From: Wurfbainia villosa
Lineage: Eukaryota > Streptophyta > Magnoliopsida > Zingiberales > Zingiberaceae
NCBI GenBank assembly: GCA_025175895.1
Contig: CM046000.1
Coordinates: 34,756,720-34,820,719 of the forward strand
Direction: 5' to 3'
Length of the DNA: 64,000 bases
A program made the translations under genes and the position numbers. This document shows, one piece after another, positions 24,427-34,691 of the stretch. The notes under the pieces are model-generated. The model was not told the origin of the DNA. It made no database searches and saw nothing but the letters and a program-made list of their open reading frames with translations. Every line of letters starts with the position of its first letter. Position 1 is the stretch's first letter.

Positions 24427-24893
24427 GGATTGGGCTATCTAGGCCACTTGTGTCTCCAACATCCTGGTATGACTTGCAAGACCGTCAACGGTGGCCTTCA
24501 AGTCTCTGAGTGATTCTTCAGACTTCTGATGTTGGCGATGAAATTCTTCATTGGCCTTAGTTTGGGTAGCGATGAAGTCCTCCATCATCAGTTCCAGTCT
24601 AGACTTTTGTGGTCACTTCCCATTGCCCTGCTGCTGCCCATACCCCCTTGATGGTTGGTAGGTTCCCAAGTTATTCTTATAGGAGAAATTCGGGTGATTC
24701 CTCCATCCGAGATTGTAGGTATTGACGTATGGGTTGTTGGGCCTTTGGTCGTAGTCCCCAACCGCATCGCAGTGCTCAATCTGCTCGTCTGAGGTCCCCT
24801 GCCCTCTATAGTGGTCCTCTTGATATGCTGCCTTTCTCCAAAATCAATGGATGCGTAGGCAGATGAAGGATTCATAGATTCAAACCGTCTGCT
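24427..24893 (-). pseudogene. Athila-type gag, C-terminal part
   Basis: It continues gag on the far side of the nested solo LTR, starting at the left CTGCT duplication (24889-24893). The translation is out of frame in places. One frame reads YGQQQGNGK-like and NNPYVNTYN-like Gln/Asn-rich sequence, typical of Athila gag tails. No CCHC knuckle is seen. It leads into the protease. Confidence 0.65.
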
Positions 24894-27092
24894 TGTTAGT
24901 GATATATGAGAGATGTCCTAAGGCAATCGCCTTATGTATGAACCATTTATATGATAAATGAAGATTCACTATTTGAGTATACATGTTTAATGTATTTGAT
25001 TGGATCTTAAACTCATTTACTGAATGTCCACGATACGATTCAAAGCATGAGAGAATTTGTGATTGGATCACAACTAGTGAGTATCTCTACATGTGTAATT
25101 GTGATGTATCGGAATTATCCCTAGTCGATGAATTGATGGATTTGGACACCATCAATTCTGTCGAGACTAGCACGAGGTATACTCCTTGGTGTATCCAAGC
25201 AGTTGATTCTCACTGGCTGGAGACATTGTGATGTCCGGAGTTAATCGTGGATGCTAGTTATGGTAACTAGTTCATTGGAGTGACCAGCCGTAAGACTTCA
25301 TATGGTTCTCTGCATATATAGATATGTCAATGAAGTTCTTACTGTGGCTTAAGTGCGATGTTCCTTTGACTTGCGGTATCCAAGTCATCTTGATCATGGA
25401 GACTTATGCTTTGACATCTTAAGCAAACATCTCCGAGGAGATGTGGACCCGGGATGATTGGGTATAAGTCGAAGTGATCGAAGGTGTTTGAATAGCCTAT
25501 AAAGGATTCACCACTCCTTGCGAGGAGATGTATACCCATGACCTTTCGTCGGATTGTTACTAAAGTCTTTGGCCAAAGCATTACATGTTTAGAGTAAAGT
25601 ACTCTTCGATACATGTGGAGTAACTAGAATCCGTAGGACGAGGAAATGATACTTGGGCTAGGTGTGACGTAGTCAGCCTAGTGGGGACTGACACAATAGA
25701 CCATGTCCTGAACCAAGTGGGTATAAGATGAGTGAAGGGAATGGGGCACGATTCATTCATTCGAGAAGGGTTTGAGAAATAGTTTTGGATCAAGTTGATC
25801 TTTTTCTAATTGGGGATCATGATGTACTACTAGGTGCCACTCATGATCGTTCTATAATTAATGGTTAATTATAGGCGGCCAACATAAACCGAGAACCTAT
25901 TTGGTCACACGCGAGTGTAATCCAAAGGATTTAAAGCGAGCTTGAGAATGGGATTCTCGAGAAACTATGTTTGGTTGGACCAAACATAAAGCGAGCATGA
26001 AATTGTTTGATGCAATGGAAGCGTGGATGGGCCGTGTCTTATGAAGACATAATGGATGGACCAAAATGGTTTGGTTCTAATCCAATGGATGAGAATAAAC
26101 CAAAGGGTTTGGTTTATTTTAACGAATAAACCAAAAGTTGGTTCGTTCGTTTTAACTTAAAATAAACCATCATGGTTTGGTTTATTTTAACTTATCTTAA
26201 TGGAGCGGGTTAACGGGCTTTATGGATATGATCCATTAACCATTAAGAGAATTAGTTCTCTATAAAAGTGGGCTTAAGGGATTGTTAAACCCTAACTAAT
26301 CCAAAATCAAAACCCTAGCCTCCAAGGAGTTGCCGCCCAACCTGGTTGTGCCGCCCAACCTCCTTGCCGCCCAGCTTGATTGTGCTGCCGTCTAGCTCCT
26401 TGCCGGTGACCAAGCTTCAGCCGGTGAACCTCCGGCGACCCTCCGGTGATCTCCTATAGGTTTGGCATCAAGGTGAGGCTTTTCTCTCCTTGTTTTGGCC
26501 GGCGCCTACTCCTCCACCAAGCTGTCCAGTTTTCTGGACAGCTTCTCCTACTCTCGTCGGAGCGTCGTTTGGACGACGGTTAGTGCTCCGACAGTGGCTA
26601 ACATACCGGGGATTTGATCTCCGGTAATCCTCTGAGGTGGAGGACGAAGGATTCGTCAAACGGTTGACGAATACCTCTCCGGAGAAGCGAGTTTTGAGAA
26701 CTCGTTTTGGATCCGAATTTGGATTCGGATCGTGATCATCTCTCGATCACGTCGTCTTCAACACGAGGCTAGTAACCCGTACGAAGACGAAGCTCGTGAC
26801 TTAGCGAAGTCATCCCGAGGAGCTCGGCGTGGATACGGATAGAGACGATTCTTACGAGGATCGTTCCGGTTGATGCCGTTCCCGCTACACGTCATACGGA
26901 AGGTATAACGTAGTTTAATTTCCTTTTATTGCAATTTTAATTTACGGTTATGTCTACACTTGTTGTAATAGCATGCGTGTGTTGTGTGTGTTGTAATAAA
27001 TAGGAGTATTTATTATTTTTATTGCTTCCGCTGTGCTCATGTTTACGAAACATGATCGAACACACACACGTCGCGGTGCCGGAAACCCAACA
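24894..27092 (+). mobile_element. Solo copia-type LTR (family F) nested in element G gag
   Basis: The 2199-bp segment runs TGTTAGTGATATATGAGAG to GGAAACCCAACA, flanked by perfect CTGCT duplications (24889-24893, 27093-27097). Orientation is plus: a TATA box TATAAAAG lies at 26261-26268, followed by a leader rich in ccgcccaacct, and the end resembles copia LTR 3' ends. There is no primer site or internal region, so it is a solo LTR. A second copy starts at 62725. Open frames within it do not resemble any protein. Confidence 0.9.
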
Positions 27093-27949
27093 CTGCTGAG
27101 CGCATCCATACTTGCTGCAAGGTGGTCCATGGAGTTGACAGTGTATCGTCCTGCTGTAGGAGTGGGTTGACCATGTTCGGAAGCCCATTGATGGTGGTTC
27201 TGGGCCACCTCTTCGATAAGCTCCTCTGCCTCCTCTATGGTCTTGTTCATCAGTGCTCCTCCGACAGTAGAATCTAGGGACATCTTCGTGGTGTACGCGA
27301 TCCCATTGTAGAAGATGTGGATCACTAACCACCTCTCCAGTCCGTGGTGGGGGCATTGGTAGAGTAGCCCCTTATAGCGATCCCAAGCTTCGAACAAGGA
27401 CTCCCCCTCCTTCTGGCGGAAGCTTGTGATAAGATGGCGCATGTGAGCAGTCTTGCTTGGTGGGAAGTATTTGTTCAAAAATTGCTGCTCGCATTGCTCC
27501 CATATAGTGATGCTACCAGAAGATAGGGAGTGAAGCCATGCCTTAGCCTTATCCCGCAGTGAAAATGAGAACAGGCTCAGGCGGATCGAGTTAGTAGGGA
27601 CTCCGTTCATCTTCATTGTCGAGCAGATTTCAAGAAATGCCTCAAGGTGCCTGTTCGGGTCTTCAGTTGCAGCTCCCCCGAATTGGCTTTGCTGGACCAT
27701 ATGTATAAGTGTCGGCTTCAGCTCAAAGTTATTCGCCAAAATAGATGGTCCATCTATACTCGGCTTGAATCCTCTAGCGCTAGGAGCTGCATAGTCCCGC
27801 AGAGGTCGGCTACCTATGTTCACCTCGGATGTAGCTTGATCCTCCATCCTTCGCTGCTTTGCTCTCCGACGATGAAAGGTTCGCTCAATTTCTAAGTCGA
27901 TCGGAATTAGACCTTCCGATCCTAAACGTCTAAGCATACGACGAACCAA
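27093..27949 (-). pseudogene. Athila-type gag, N-terminal part
   Basis: It starts MVRRMLRRLGSEGLIPIDLE near 27949. The retrotransposon gag core follows: DPNRHLEAFLEICSTMKMNG, FSLRDKAKAWLHSL, QFLNKYFPPSKTAHMR, FRQKEGESLFEAWDRYKGLL and CPHHGLERWL, then EEAEELIEEVAQNHHQW. The frame is open as far as the solo-LTR insertion at MDALSS. Gag forms the particle shell. Without that insertion it would continue at 24888. Confidence 0.88.
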
Positions 27950-28217
27950 GCCGCAAAGTTAGGAGTGCTAACCTAATTCTAAGAGCAGAAAATAAAACAA
28001 TCTAGCAAATTAAAATCTAAGATGCAAAGAAAGAAATAAAAACAACTACTTCTAGAATTAAATAAAAATAATAGAAAATTTAAAACTAAAGCTAAATATG
28101 AAAGATATAAGACTAAAGAAAATAAAGTAAACTAGAAAGAAAATAAAGCAAGAAAATAAATCTAATCCTAAGTCCGATCCAATTTACCACTGTTCGATTT
28201 GATATCGAATCGCTCAG
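27950..28217 (-). other. Element G leader between primer site and gag
   Basis: A-rich on the plus strand and non-coding. No further structure was seen. Confidence 0.6.
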
Positions 28218-28235
28218 TCCCTGACAACGATGCCA
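28218..28235 (-). other. Primer-binding site of element G, tRNA-Asp type
   Basis: The minus strand reads TGGCATCGTTGTCAGGGA, six bases from the LTR end and preceded by TTTT. It is a slightly altered form of the TGGCGCCGTTGCCGGGGA site known from Athila elements; three of the changes are C/G to T/A transitions. Confidence 0.85.
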
Positions 28236-28241
28236 AAAACT

Positions 28242-29650
28242 TGATGCGCACGAACGCGACCTCAAATCTTACGACGGAGACCATCGAGGACTCAAAGTGT
28301 ACGCTCGCACTCAACGCCTGCAAGTGCACGGATGTTGTCAAGTAATAAGGATTATCGATCCCACAGGGACTGAGATTCGAATACCAATATATTCAGTGGT
28401 TGTAATTGTTCATACATAACTCTAAGAGGTTTCGATTGGTGAGGGCTGTCAGTGGACTTTACTCTATACGGTGTCACACGGAGGAGGAAAGGAGTGTGCC
28501 GAGGTCTTCAAAGGTGATTCTAGGACTTCGATTTCGCTTGTGCATCACAAAACAATGTTATCAATTGGCGTTGTCTAGACGTTTAGCTATGGTCTTGTTG
28601 AGGGGACATCATACACTCTCTCGTAGAGCCACCGCATCTACCGGGAGCTATCTCCGCCTAAAAGGACTGAATAGACGGTACGAGGATGCCAAATCAATCC
28701 CTATGGTGAACTATTTCCGATTCCACTCCACCCTTCTACCCACAGTTACAGGAGATCAGGTTTACCCCTAGGTTCCTTATATAAAATCTCCTAAATCTTA
28801 GATACGAGGGCTGTCACCCCTTGTATCGCCTAAGCACAGTAGATAGAAGACCAAACACGCATAAATATAGTAAAAACAACTACCAATTGTCAAATCAAAC
28901 TCAAAGGCAGAATTTAACATGAACCAACATTGTATGTGTACACAAGCTACTCCCTAATCCTAGAATCGAAAGTAATACTCCATGTATATGAAGGAAGAAT
29001 CAAAAAGCATGTCTATGTTCGAATACATAAGGAATAAAATGCAGGAACAAAGAATTACAATGCTTTTGTGGTCTTCTCTCCGGCGTTGAAGTGCAAGGCG
29101 TGGACCTCCGGCGGTGTTCCTCCTCCCCATTGCAAGTTACTGAAGCTTTTTAGGGCTTCAGCGTGCCGTCCTAGCCATTGTGCCTCTCCCCTAGGGTTTG
29201 GGCGGAGCCATCCTTATATAGACATTGCCTCGGACTGCTGCAAAATCTAGAAAAAGCCCTAGTCGTGCAAATCTGGCGAGCGGCCACACGACCATGTGTT
29301 TCCATACGATCAGGCCATGTGCGGCAATGGGGTGCTGATCTCGTCCATTGGGCATGGCCGTGTGAATCCATACGCCCTGGCCGTGTGAATCCACATGCCC
29401 TGGCCATGTGAATCCACACCCCCTGGCCGTGTCCCACTCTGCGTTTAGCTGCGAAATGTTCTTCTTTTGCTCCGAAAGCACGTCTTTTTCACCCGAAATG
29501 TTAACCTGCACACAAAATTCCAATGAGCAGACCTCTGAACCAGAAAATAATGTGCACAAAATAGAGTAACATATGCATGAAACTAACATGAAATGTAACA
29601 AGATGTGAGCAAAAACTACTCCTAAAACCCTATATATTTTGCTCACATCA
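28242..29650 (-). repeat. Element G 5' LTR
   Basis: The LTR is 1409 bp and largely identical to 19472-20804. It carries three to four copies of a 24-bp unit (cctggccgtgtgaatccaca) at about 29345-29430, against one in the 3' LTR. The right flank is TTTAC (29651-29655). Confidence 0.92.
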
Positions 29651-30269
29651 TTTACTCTCCCCCTTAGTCAAATATATGAAGTATAAGAGATGTAGGGGGC
29701 GCTAAACTTTTGCCTAGAGAGTTGTAAATATTCGTAAGTACAATAGTTGATAAATAGGTAGCATTTTGAAAAGGTTATGTTAAGTGTATTTCAATTATCC
29801 TTAACATCTCACCCATTCTATGTGTCTCAGAATTTGTTCACCTTATATGTTTTATGAGATGATTTGAACTTGATTAAAGATAGTCAACCTTGGGTTAGAT
29901 TCGGATTTAACCTTTAGATCGTTAAGTAACTTTTCAAGAAACTGGCTTCTAGGTCGTGGCGAGGTACAGGGGCCTTCTTTGATCGGAACAACGACCACTT
30001 CCTTAGACAAAGACAAATTCAAGAAAATATCACTTAAGTCACTTAGGGTTACTTCCTGGTCTAACTAGTATAGGATACGACGAGGTAGCTTCAGCTAGTT
30101 CAACTCATCCAAGTGCATCAAGCTAGATACGCCTTATCTCGCTCGAATACACGAGACATTGTTTCTCTAACGTACTATCATCTCATCGTGTCCTGATACT
30201 ATATTGTCAAAGTTGACTAACTATTTGTCCTATCTAGCCGTTCTAATAACTAATCATACAATGATTTTG
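29651..30269 (-). other. Element E 3' non-coding region, right part
   Basis: It resumes E after the right G duplication with tctcccccttag, matching 8996 onward in unit D. It has no pol motif and is bounded by the gag stop near 30270. Confidence 0.75.
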
Positions 30270-31871
30270 CTAAGAAAGTGGGTATACTATTTTAGTGTTA
30301 ACTCCCCCTGGACCATTGAACCAATATGGTCTATCCACAAAGTAGACTTGATCCTGAGGAATCCAAAACTTATTGGTCCTTATATGTGAGTTCAATAAAA
30401 CCTTTGGGACCCATGCTTGGACTCGATGATGACTACAATTTATGATAGACATATAAGATCTATTTTTAGTCTTTGACCTAAATTCGAGTCTGACTTTGTT
30501 GTACACAGCTCTTTGAGTTCCAAGTAGTCGGTTAAGATTCTTGGATCCCAATGTGAACCTTTCCAACCTAGTCTCGACTTCTTGAACTTGTCCTTTCGAG
30601 AGAGAATTCTCCTCGTCAAGTTTTTCAACTTGAGTTGAGTTTCCCTCTTGAACTTGACTAGTTGAAGAGGTTAGAGTAGCCTCTTGCTCGAGGGTTTCAA
30701 CCTCTTCAAGTAACGACTCAACCCTAGACTCGGACTTAGTCAATTTCCTATTTAGCAACTTAATTGCATGATATAAGTTTGCAATTAATGAATGACTTAC
30801 CTTAATCTTTTCTTTTGATTCGGCTTTGAGTCTTGACTTGAATTCATCCTCGCAGTTGGAGTTGGATTAGTAGTCGTCTTCAGACTCGGACTCGGACTCT
30901 ACCAGTTTCGCCATGAATGCTAGATCTTCTCCCTCCTCCCACGTTGCATGAAAAGCTTGCTTGAGATGCTTGTGTTTTGGCTTCATTTTTGGGCAATCTG
31001 ACTTGTAATGCCCCTTCTTGTTGCACCCATAGCATGTGTATGTTTGTGGGGGTTTCTTTCTCTTCAATTGCTCCCTTTTCTTTTTGATGATTCTCCGAAC
31101 TAGATTGACTAGTTCGGTCTCCATCTCCTCTTCGGATTCTGATTCGGATTCACCTTCAGACTCTTCTACTTCGAGAGGTATCTTGCTCTTTGCTTTTTGT
31201 CTTCGTCCTGCAAACACCGCTACATCTTTCTCGAACGAGACCGCATTAGTTTGTTCATGTAACTCAAATTCAAAAAAAAAGTTCGTCTAACCTAACCTTA
31301 GATAGATCCTAGATACCTTGTAGGCATCAACCATGGATTCCCACAAGGTGGTCCTAGGAAAAGCATTAAGAGCGTACCTTATTATATCCCGATTGTCTAC
31401 CTTTTTTCTGATGGCATGTAGACCGTTCAAGATGTCTTTGATCCGCGCATGGAGTTGCGAAGCGGTCTCGTGATCCTGCATCTTTAGATTATATAATTTA
31501 TTGAATAGTAAATCTCTTTTACATACCTTAGCATCGGACGTCCCTTCATGTAGATCAATTAATTTGTTCCAAAGGTCTTTGGCGCTAATGAATGGTCCAA
31601 TTCGGTTGAGCTCCTCCTTAGACAAGCCACATTGCAACATTTGGGTTGCTTTTGCATCGGCTTCTATTTGTCTCTTGGTTGCATTGGTCCACTTGTCAAA
31701 ATCCAAGGGCTCCCCTTGATCATTGGTGGGTAGAGCAAAGCCGTTTTGGATTATTATCCAAGTCTCGACTTGTATTTTCAAGAAACACTCTATCCGACAT
31801 TTCCAATAATGGAAATCATTTCCGTTAAAGAAAGGAGGTCGAGTGATGCTATATCCCTCAATGTGGGCCAT
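30270..31871 (-). pseudogene. SIRE-like gag of element E, with CCHC knuckle
   Basis: It starts MAHIEGYSITRPPFFNGNDF at 31871. The N-terminal gag domain (HYWKCRIECFLKIQ, TNATKRQIEADAKA, ELNRIGPFISAKDLWNKLID, LHEGTSDAKV) is open to a frameshift near 31300. The next frame has a Glu/Ser-rich stretch, a CX2CX4HX4C knuckle CYGCNKKGHYKSDC (near 31000) and a TAG stop at 30867-30869, then continues in frame with a coiled coil (SRVESLLEEVETLEQEA). The end is WVPKVLLNSHIRTNKFWIP. Thus one frameshift and one stop separate it from an intact gag. No pol follows. Confidence 0.87.
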
Positions 31872-32339
31872 TAATTATCTTTCAAAACACAAATAAAAAT
31901 CAAAAGGAATTCCAAGACTTTGTCTTGGATTAGTAATGCAGGAAATAATAAGGAATAAACAAGAGATAAAAGACTAAACAAAAAACTTCGCACTTATAAC
32001 CTTCGATGTCCCCGAAAGGGTACTAAACATTGGTTTTTGGGGATGAAGACAGCTTGTTATGAGGGTAAACCCACATAAGAAGTGTAGATCCTTGAGAGTG
32101 CTTCGATTTGGTAGGTAGCACATTTTGTGGGTCCACTTGTACAAAAAGTTATGCCCGTTTTACCGTCGGCTACTCCAAAAGCGAAATACTTGCATATACA
32201 CAACAAAAAAAGGGCACCAAGACTTCGTCTTGGATTAGTAGTGCGGGAGAAATAATAGGAGTAATTCACGAATCAAAAAATATGAAAAGAAAGTCAAAAA
32301 AGTTCTAGATTGGTGGTTTCACCAAATCTTAGCGCCCCC
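31872..32339 (-). other. Element E leader
   Basis: Non-coding stretch between the primer site and the gag start. It contains a near-duplicated phrase: ccaagactttgtcttggatt at about 31911-31930 and ccaagacttcgtcttggatt at about 32217-32236, each followed by agtaatgcagg or agtagtgcggg. A local tandem duplication of about 300 bp of leader is likely. Confidence 0.65.
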
Positions 32340-32351
32340 GCTCTGATACCA
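32340..32351 (-). other. Primer-binding site of element E
   Basis: The minus strand reads TGGTATCAGAGC, two bases from the E 5' LTR. Confidence 0.88.
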
Positions 32352-32353
32352 AT

Positions 32354-32757
32354 TGTTGGATCGAGAAGCGTCGTTAGAGGGGGGGGGTGAATAGCGAGCG
32401 TAAAATCATTATTTTCGACATTAAAATAAGAGCAAGAACAGTGGGAAAATAAATAACACAATTTATTTTTACTTGGTTCACAACCCATTGGCTGCTAATC
32501 CAAGGCCCCAACATCCTTGACCGCGTAGGAAGGGGCAATCCATTATAGAGTCTCCTCATTGGAGGTAGGAGACAACGATCACAAAAATTGAAAACAAGAG
32601 GATGAGGCAACAAGCCTACCACACCTCGTTACGATTAAAACAAAGAATACAATAAATAAAAACTAATACTTGTTGCTGTCGACTATGATATTCTGAACTT
32701 GGCATTGCGTCGATGTTATGATGACGTTAGAGCATTAGCATTGTGGGAGTACTTTGA
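32354..32757 (-). repeat. Element E 5' LTR, truncated by copia array A
   Basis: It starts TGTTGGATCGAGAAGCGTCG and matches 6928-7335. It stops at ACTTTGA (32757), where array A begins; the homologue at 7331 continues TTTGAGAGCAAGACGG. The remaining 0.7 kb should follow the right end of array A, beyond the window. Confidence 0.88.
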
Positions 32758-34535
32758 TGAAGGTCCGAAGCTTCGCTTCCTGCTTCAACTTGGTTGCTTG
32801 TGCATGGAGATCTTATATACGTCCCCAGTTTAAAAAAAAAATAATCCTTGACAAAGACGGATTACCCAAGAAACCGATTCATCATCGTGCTATTCGATTC
32901 GAGTGGTCTCTTGAATAAACTTGTTATTCAAGAGACCTAACTCTTTTCCTCGATTAGCCACAGAATAGGTGATGTATGGATCGCCGGTTTTTGTGTTTAT
33001 CTTCGGGGTCCAAGTAAGTTAGCCACATGCATTATACAAAAGAACTAAATCAAAATAAACAAGATTATACCTCTTGTATACCTCTTGATCTTCTATTGTA
33101 TATCCTTTCCTCCTCTTGAACATTGTGTGGGCAACGATCCTCCAAGAGTTGAAATCTCCTAGATCTCGTTCTTCCCTTCCTTGCTCTCTCCGAACAAAGG
33201 GAAGAAGAACCTCTCCCTTCTTCTCCTTTCTTGTTCCGGACACAATCCCTTTGGAGGAAGATTAAACCTCTTCCTCCTCTTTGTTGTTGCCGCCGACCAC
33301 CAAGGAGAGGGAGATGAATGAGCGATGGCCAATGGAGAAGGAAAATCGCCGACCTTGGGTGGAGGAGAAGGTGGCGCCGCCTTTACTTGAAAGAAGATAG
33401 GCGCCGGCTAAGAGGAGGTGGTGATGGGCGCCGCCAATAGGGAGAGGATACCAAGAGAAGGCAAGCGTAACCCTAATCCTTTTTTTGCTTCTATTGCTGC
33501 CCAAGACAAATGAAACAAGTTCTCTTCTTTCCACCCAAGCCCTAGCCCTCCTTTTATAGAGTTAGGCTTAAGCCTCCTTTCAATCTCCACCGTTGGATCT
33601 AGGGTTTCATTTTCCACCGTCGGATCTAGACTTTCATGAGGATTTTAATAGGCTACAATAGGGACCATGAGGAGGAGTTGGATCTTGGCCACCCAATGGA
33701 TCCGACCCACATAAAATCCGATCCATTAATGATAATCCATTCCACTAGAGGATTAACATTGATCTACCTCACCAACCCTCATAAATAAATATGGGCTCCA
33801 TATATTAATTGTACAAATATCTCCCCGTGTTTAAGATCTCGAATGCCCATCAATTAATTAATTTACTGACAATTAATTAATCAACATCTAACTCCATGAG
33901 TAGTACCACTCAACCTTATCATCATGCCAGACCAAGTCCACCTGCAGGGTTTACATGATGATCCTTATGAGCTCCTCAAGGGGACATCATCATCCTAATA
34001 TATATAACACGGTTTCCTCCTATAATCAATGACACACCATGTAAATAATATCATTTCCCTACTTACCGAGCCTATCGATTTAATCTATAAATCTCGCCCA
34101 TTGGTAAATCAAAGAAATAAATACTAAGTACATGTGCTCGTTATTATATCGGGATTAATAGAATGTACACCATAATATCCGATGTCCGATTCAATTATGT
34201 AGTCAGTAATAAATTGAATCACCTCTAAGTCGGTCTTGCTCAATACACACAAAGTGTACTAGTGTAATTCTATGGTCAAGACAAACCAATACCAAATTAC
34301 ACTACAACCATACTAATGGTTTGTTCAAAACCATCTCGGTTGTGAGCCTCTACTTATACTCTACAAGAATCTGATAACATAATCTCCCGTGTGACACCAC
34401 ACATCATATTATCTACAATGTAATGCATCAGAAAATATGCAGAACCATAAATATGCAAACAATGATCATGTGATTCTTATTTAAAAAATAAAGATGTTCA
34501 TACAAAAGATAGACTTTTCAGTATACATCCCAATA
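32758..34535 (-). repeat. Copia A LTR 1
   Basis: The LTR is 1778 bp, running TGAAGGTCCGAAGCTTCGC to TACATCCCAATA; the terminal C of CCCAACA has become T. A minus-strand TATA box CTATAAAAGG is at 33550-33559. The short open frames inside are not protein-like. Confidence 0.9.
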
Positions 34536-34691
34536 ATCTTCCACTTATACTAAAAGACTATGCTGTTCTCATACTTCCATACATCTGATTCCCATTCCCT
34601 CCACATGCCTATCAAAAGCTCTCGCTGGAAGGACCTTTGTGAATGGATCTGCTAGGTGATCCTCTGATGCAATCTTGGCTACAACAACTTC
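34536..34691 (-). pseudogene. Copia A internal 3' end, cut by a solo LTR
   Basis: It matches 62008-62163, the RNase H C-terminus plus the purine-rich end of the element. It ends at ACTTC (34687-34691), the left duplication of the nested solo LTR. Confidence 0.82.

Larger units (their letters stand above)
19472..29650 (-). mobile_element. Athila-like Ty3 element G, polymerase-less, with LTR pair
   Basis: The 5' LTR (28242-29650), a tRNA-Asp-type primer site, gag and protease (split by a solo LTR), the post-pol motif, an ATHILA ORF-1-like gene, a 3' spacer, a polypurine tract and the 3' LTR (19472-20804) occur in the proper Athila order on the minus strand. RT, RNase H and integrase are absent: protease is followed within about 200 bp by the block that normally follows integrase. 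The flanks are TTTGT and TTTAC against TTTGC in intact homologues, so each copy differs by one transition. Confidence 0.88.
6928..32757 (-). mobile_element. SIRE-like gag-only copia element E (host of nested insertions; 5' LTR cut)
   Basis: The 3' LTR is in three pieces (6928-7459, 16676-16785, 18617-19077). The interior is 19078-19471 plus 29651-32353. The primer site is at 32340-32351 and the 5' LTR starts at 32354, where copia array A interrupts it at 32757. The interior contains only a gag. Between gag and the 3' LTR there are about 1.0 kb of non-coding sequence and no protease, integrase or RT, so it is non-autonomous. The CACCCCCC-TCTAG block near the LTR end and the polypurine tract ATCAAAAAGGGAGAGAT (minus strand, ending at 19078) are SIRE-type. 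The five bases left of the element are GTGTT; the partner duplication is outside the window. Confidence 0.85.

Noticed and set aside
26468..26659. Possible small protein in the family F LTR leader
   Set aside because: It is a short antisense frame in GC-rich LTR sequence with no homology I can recognise.
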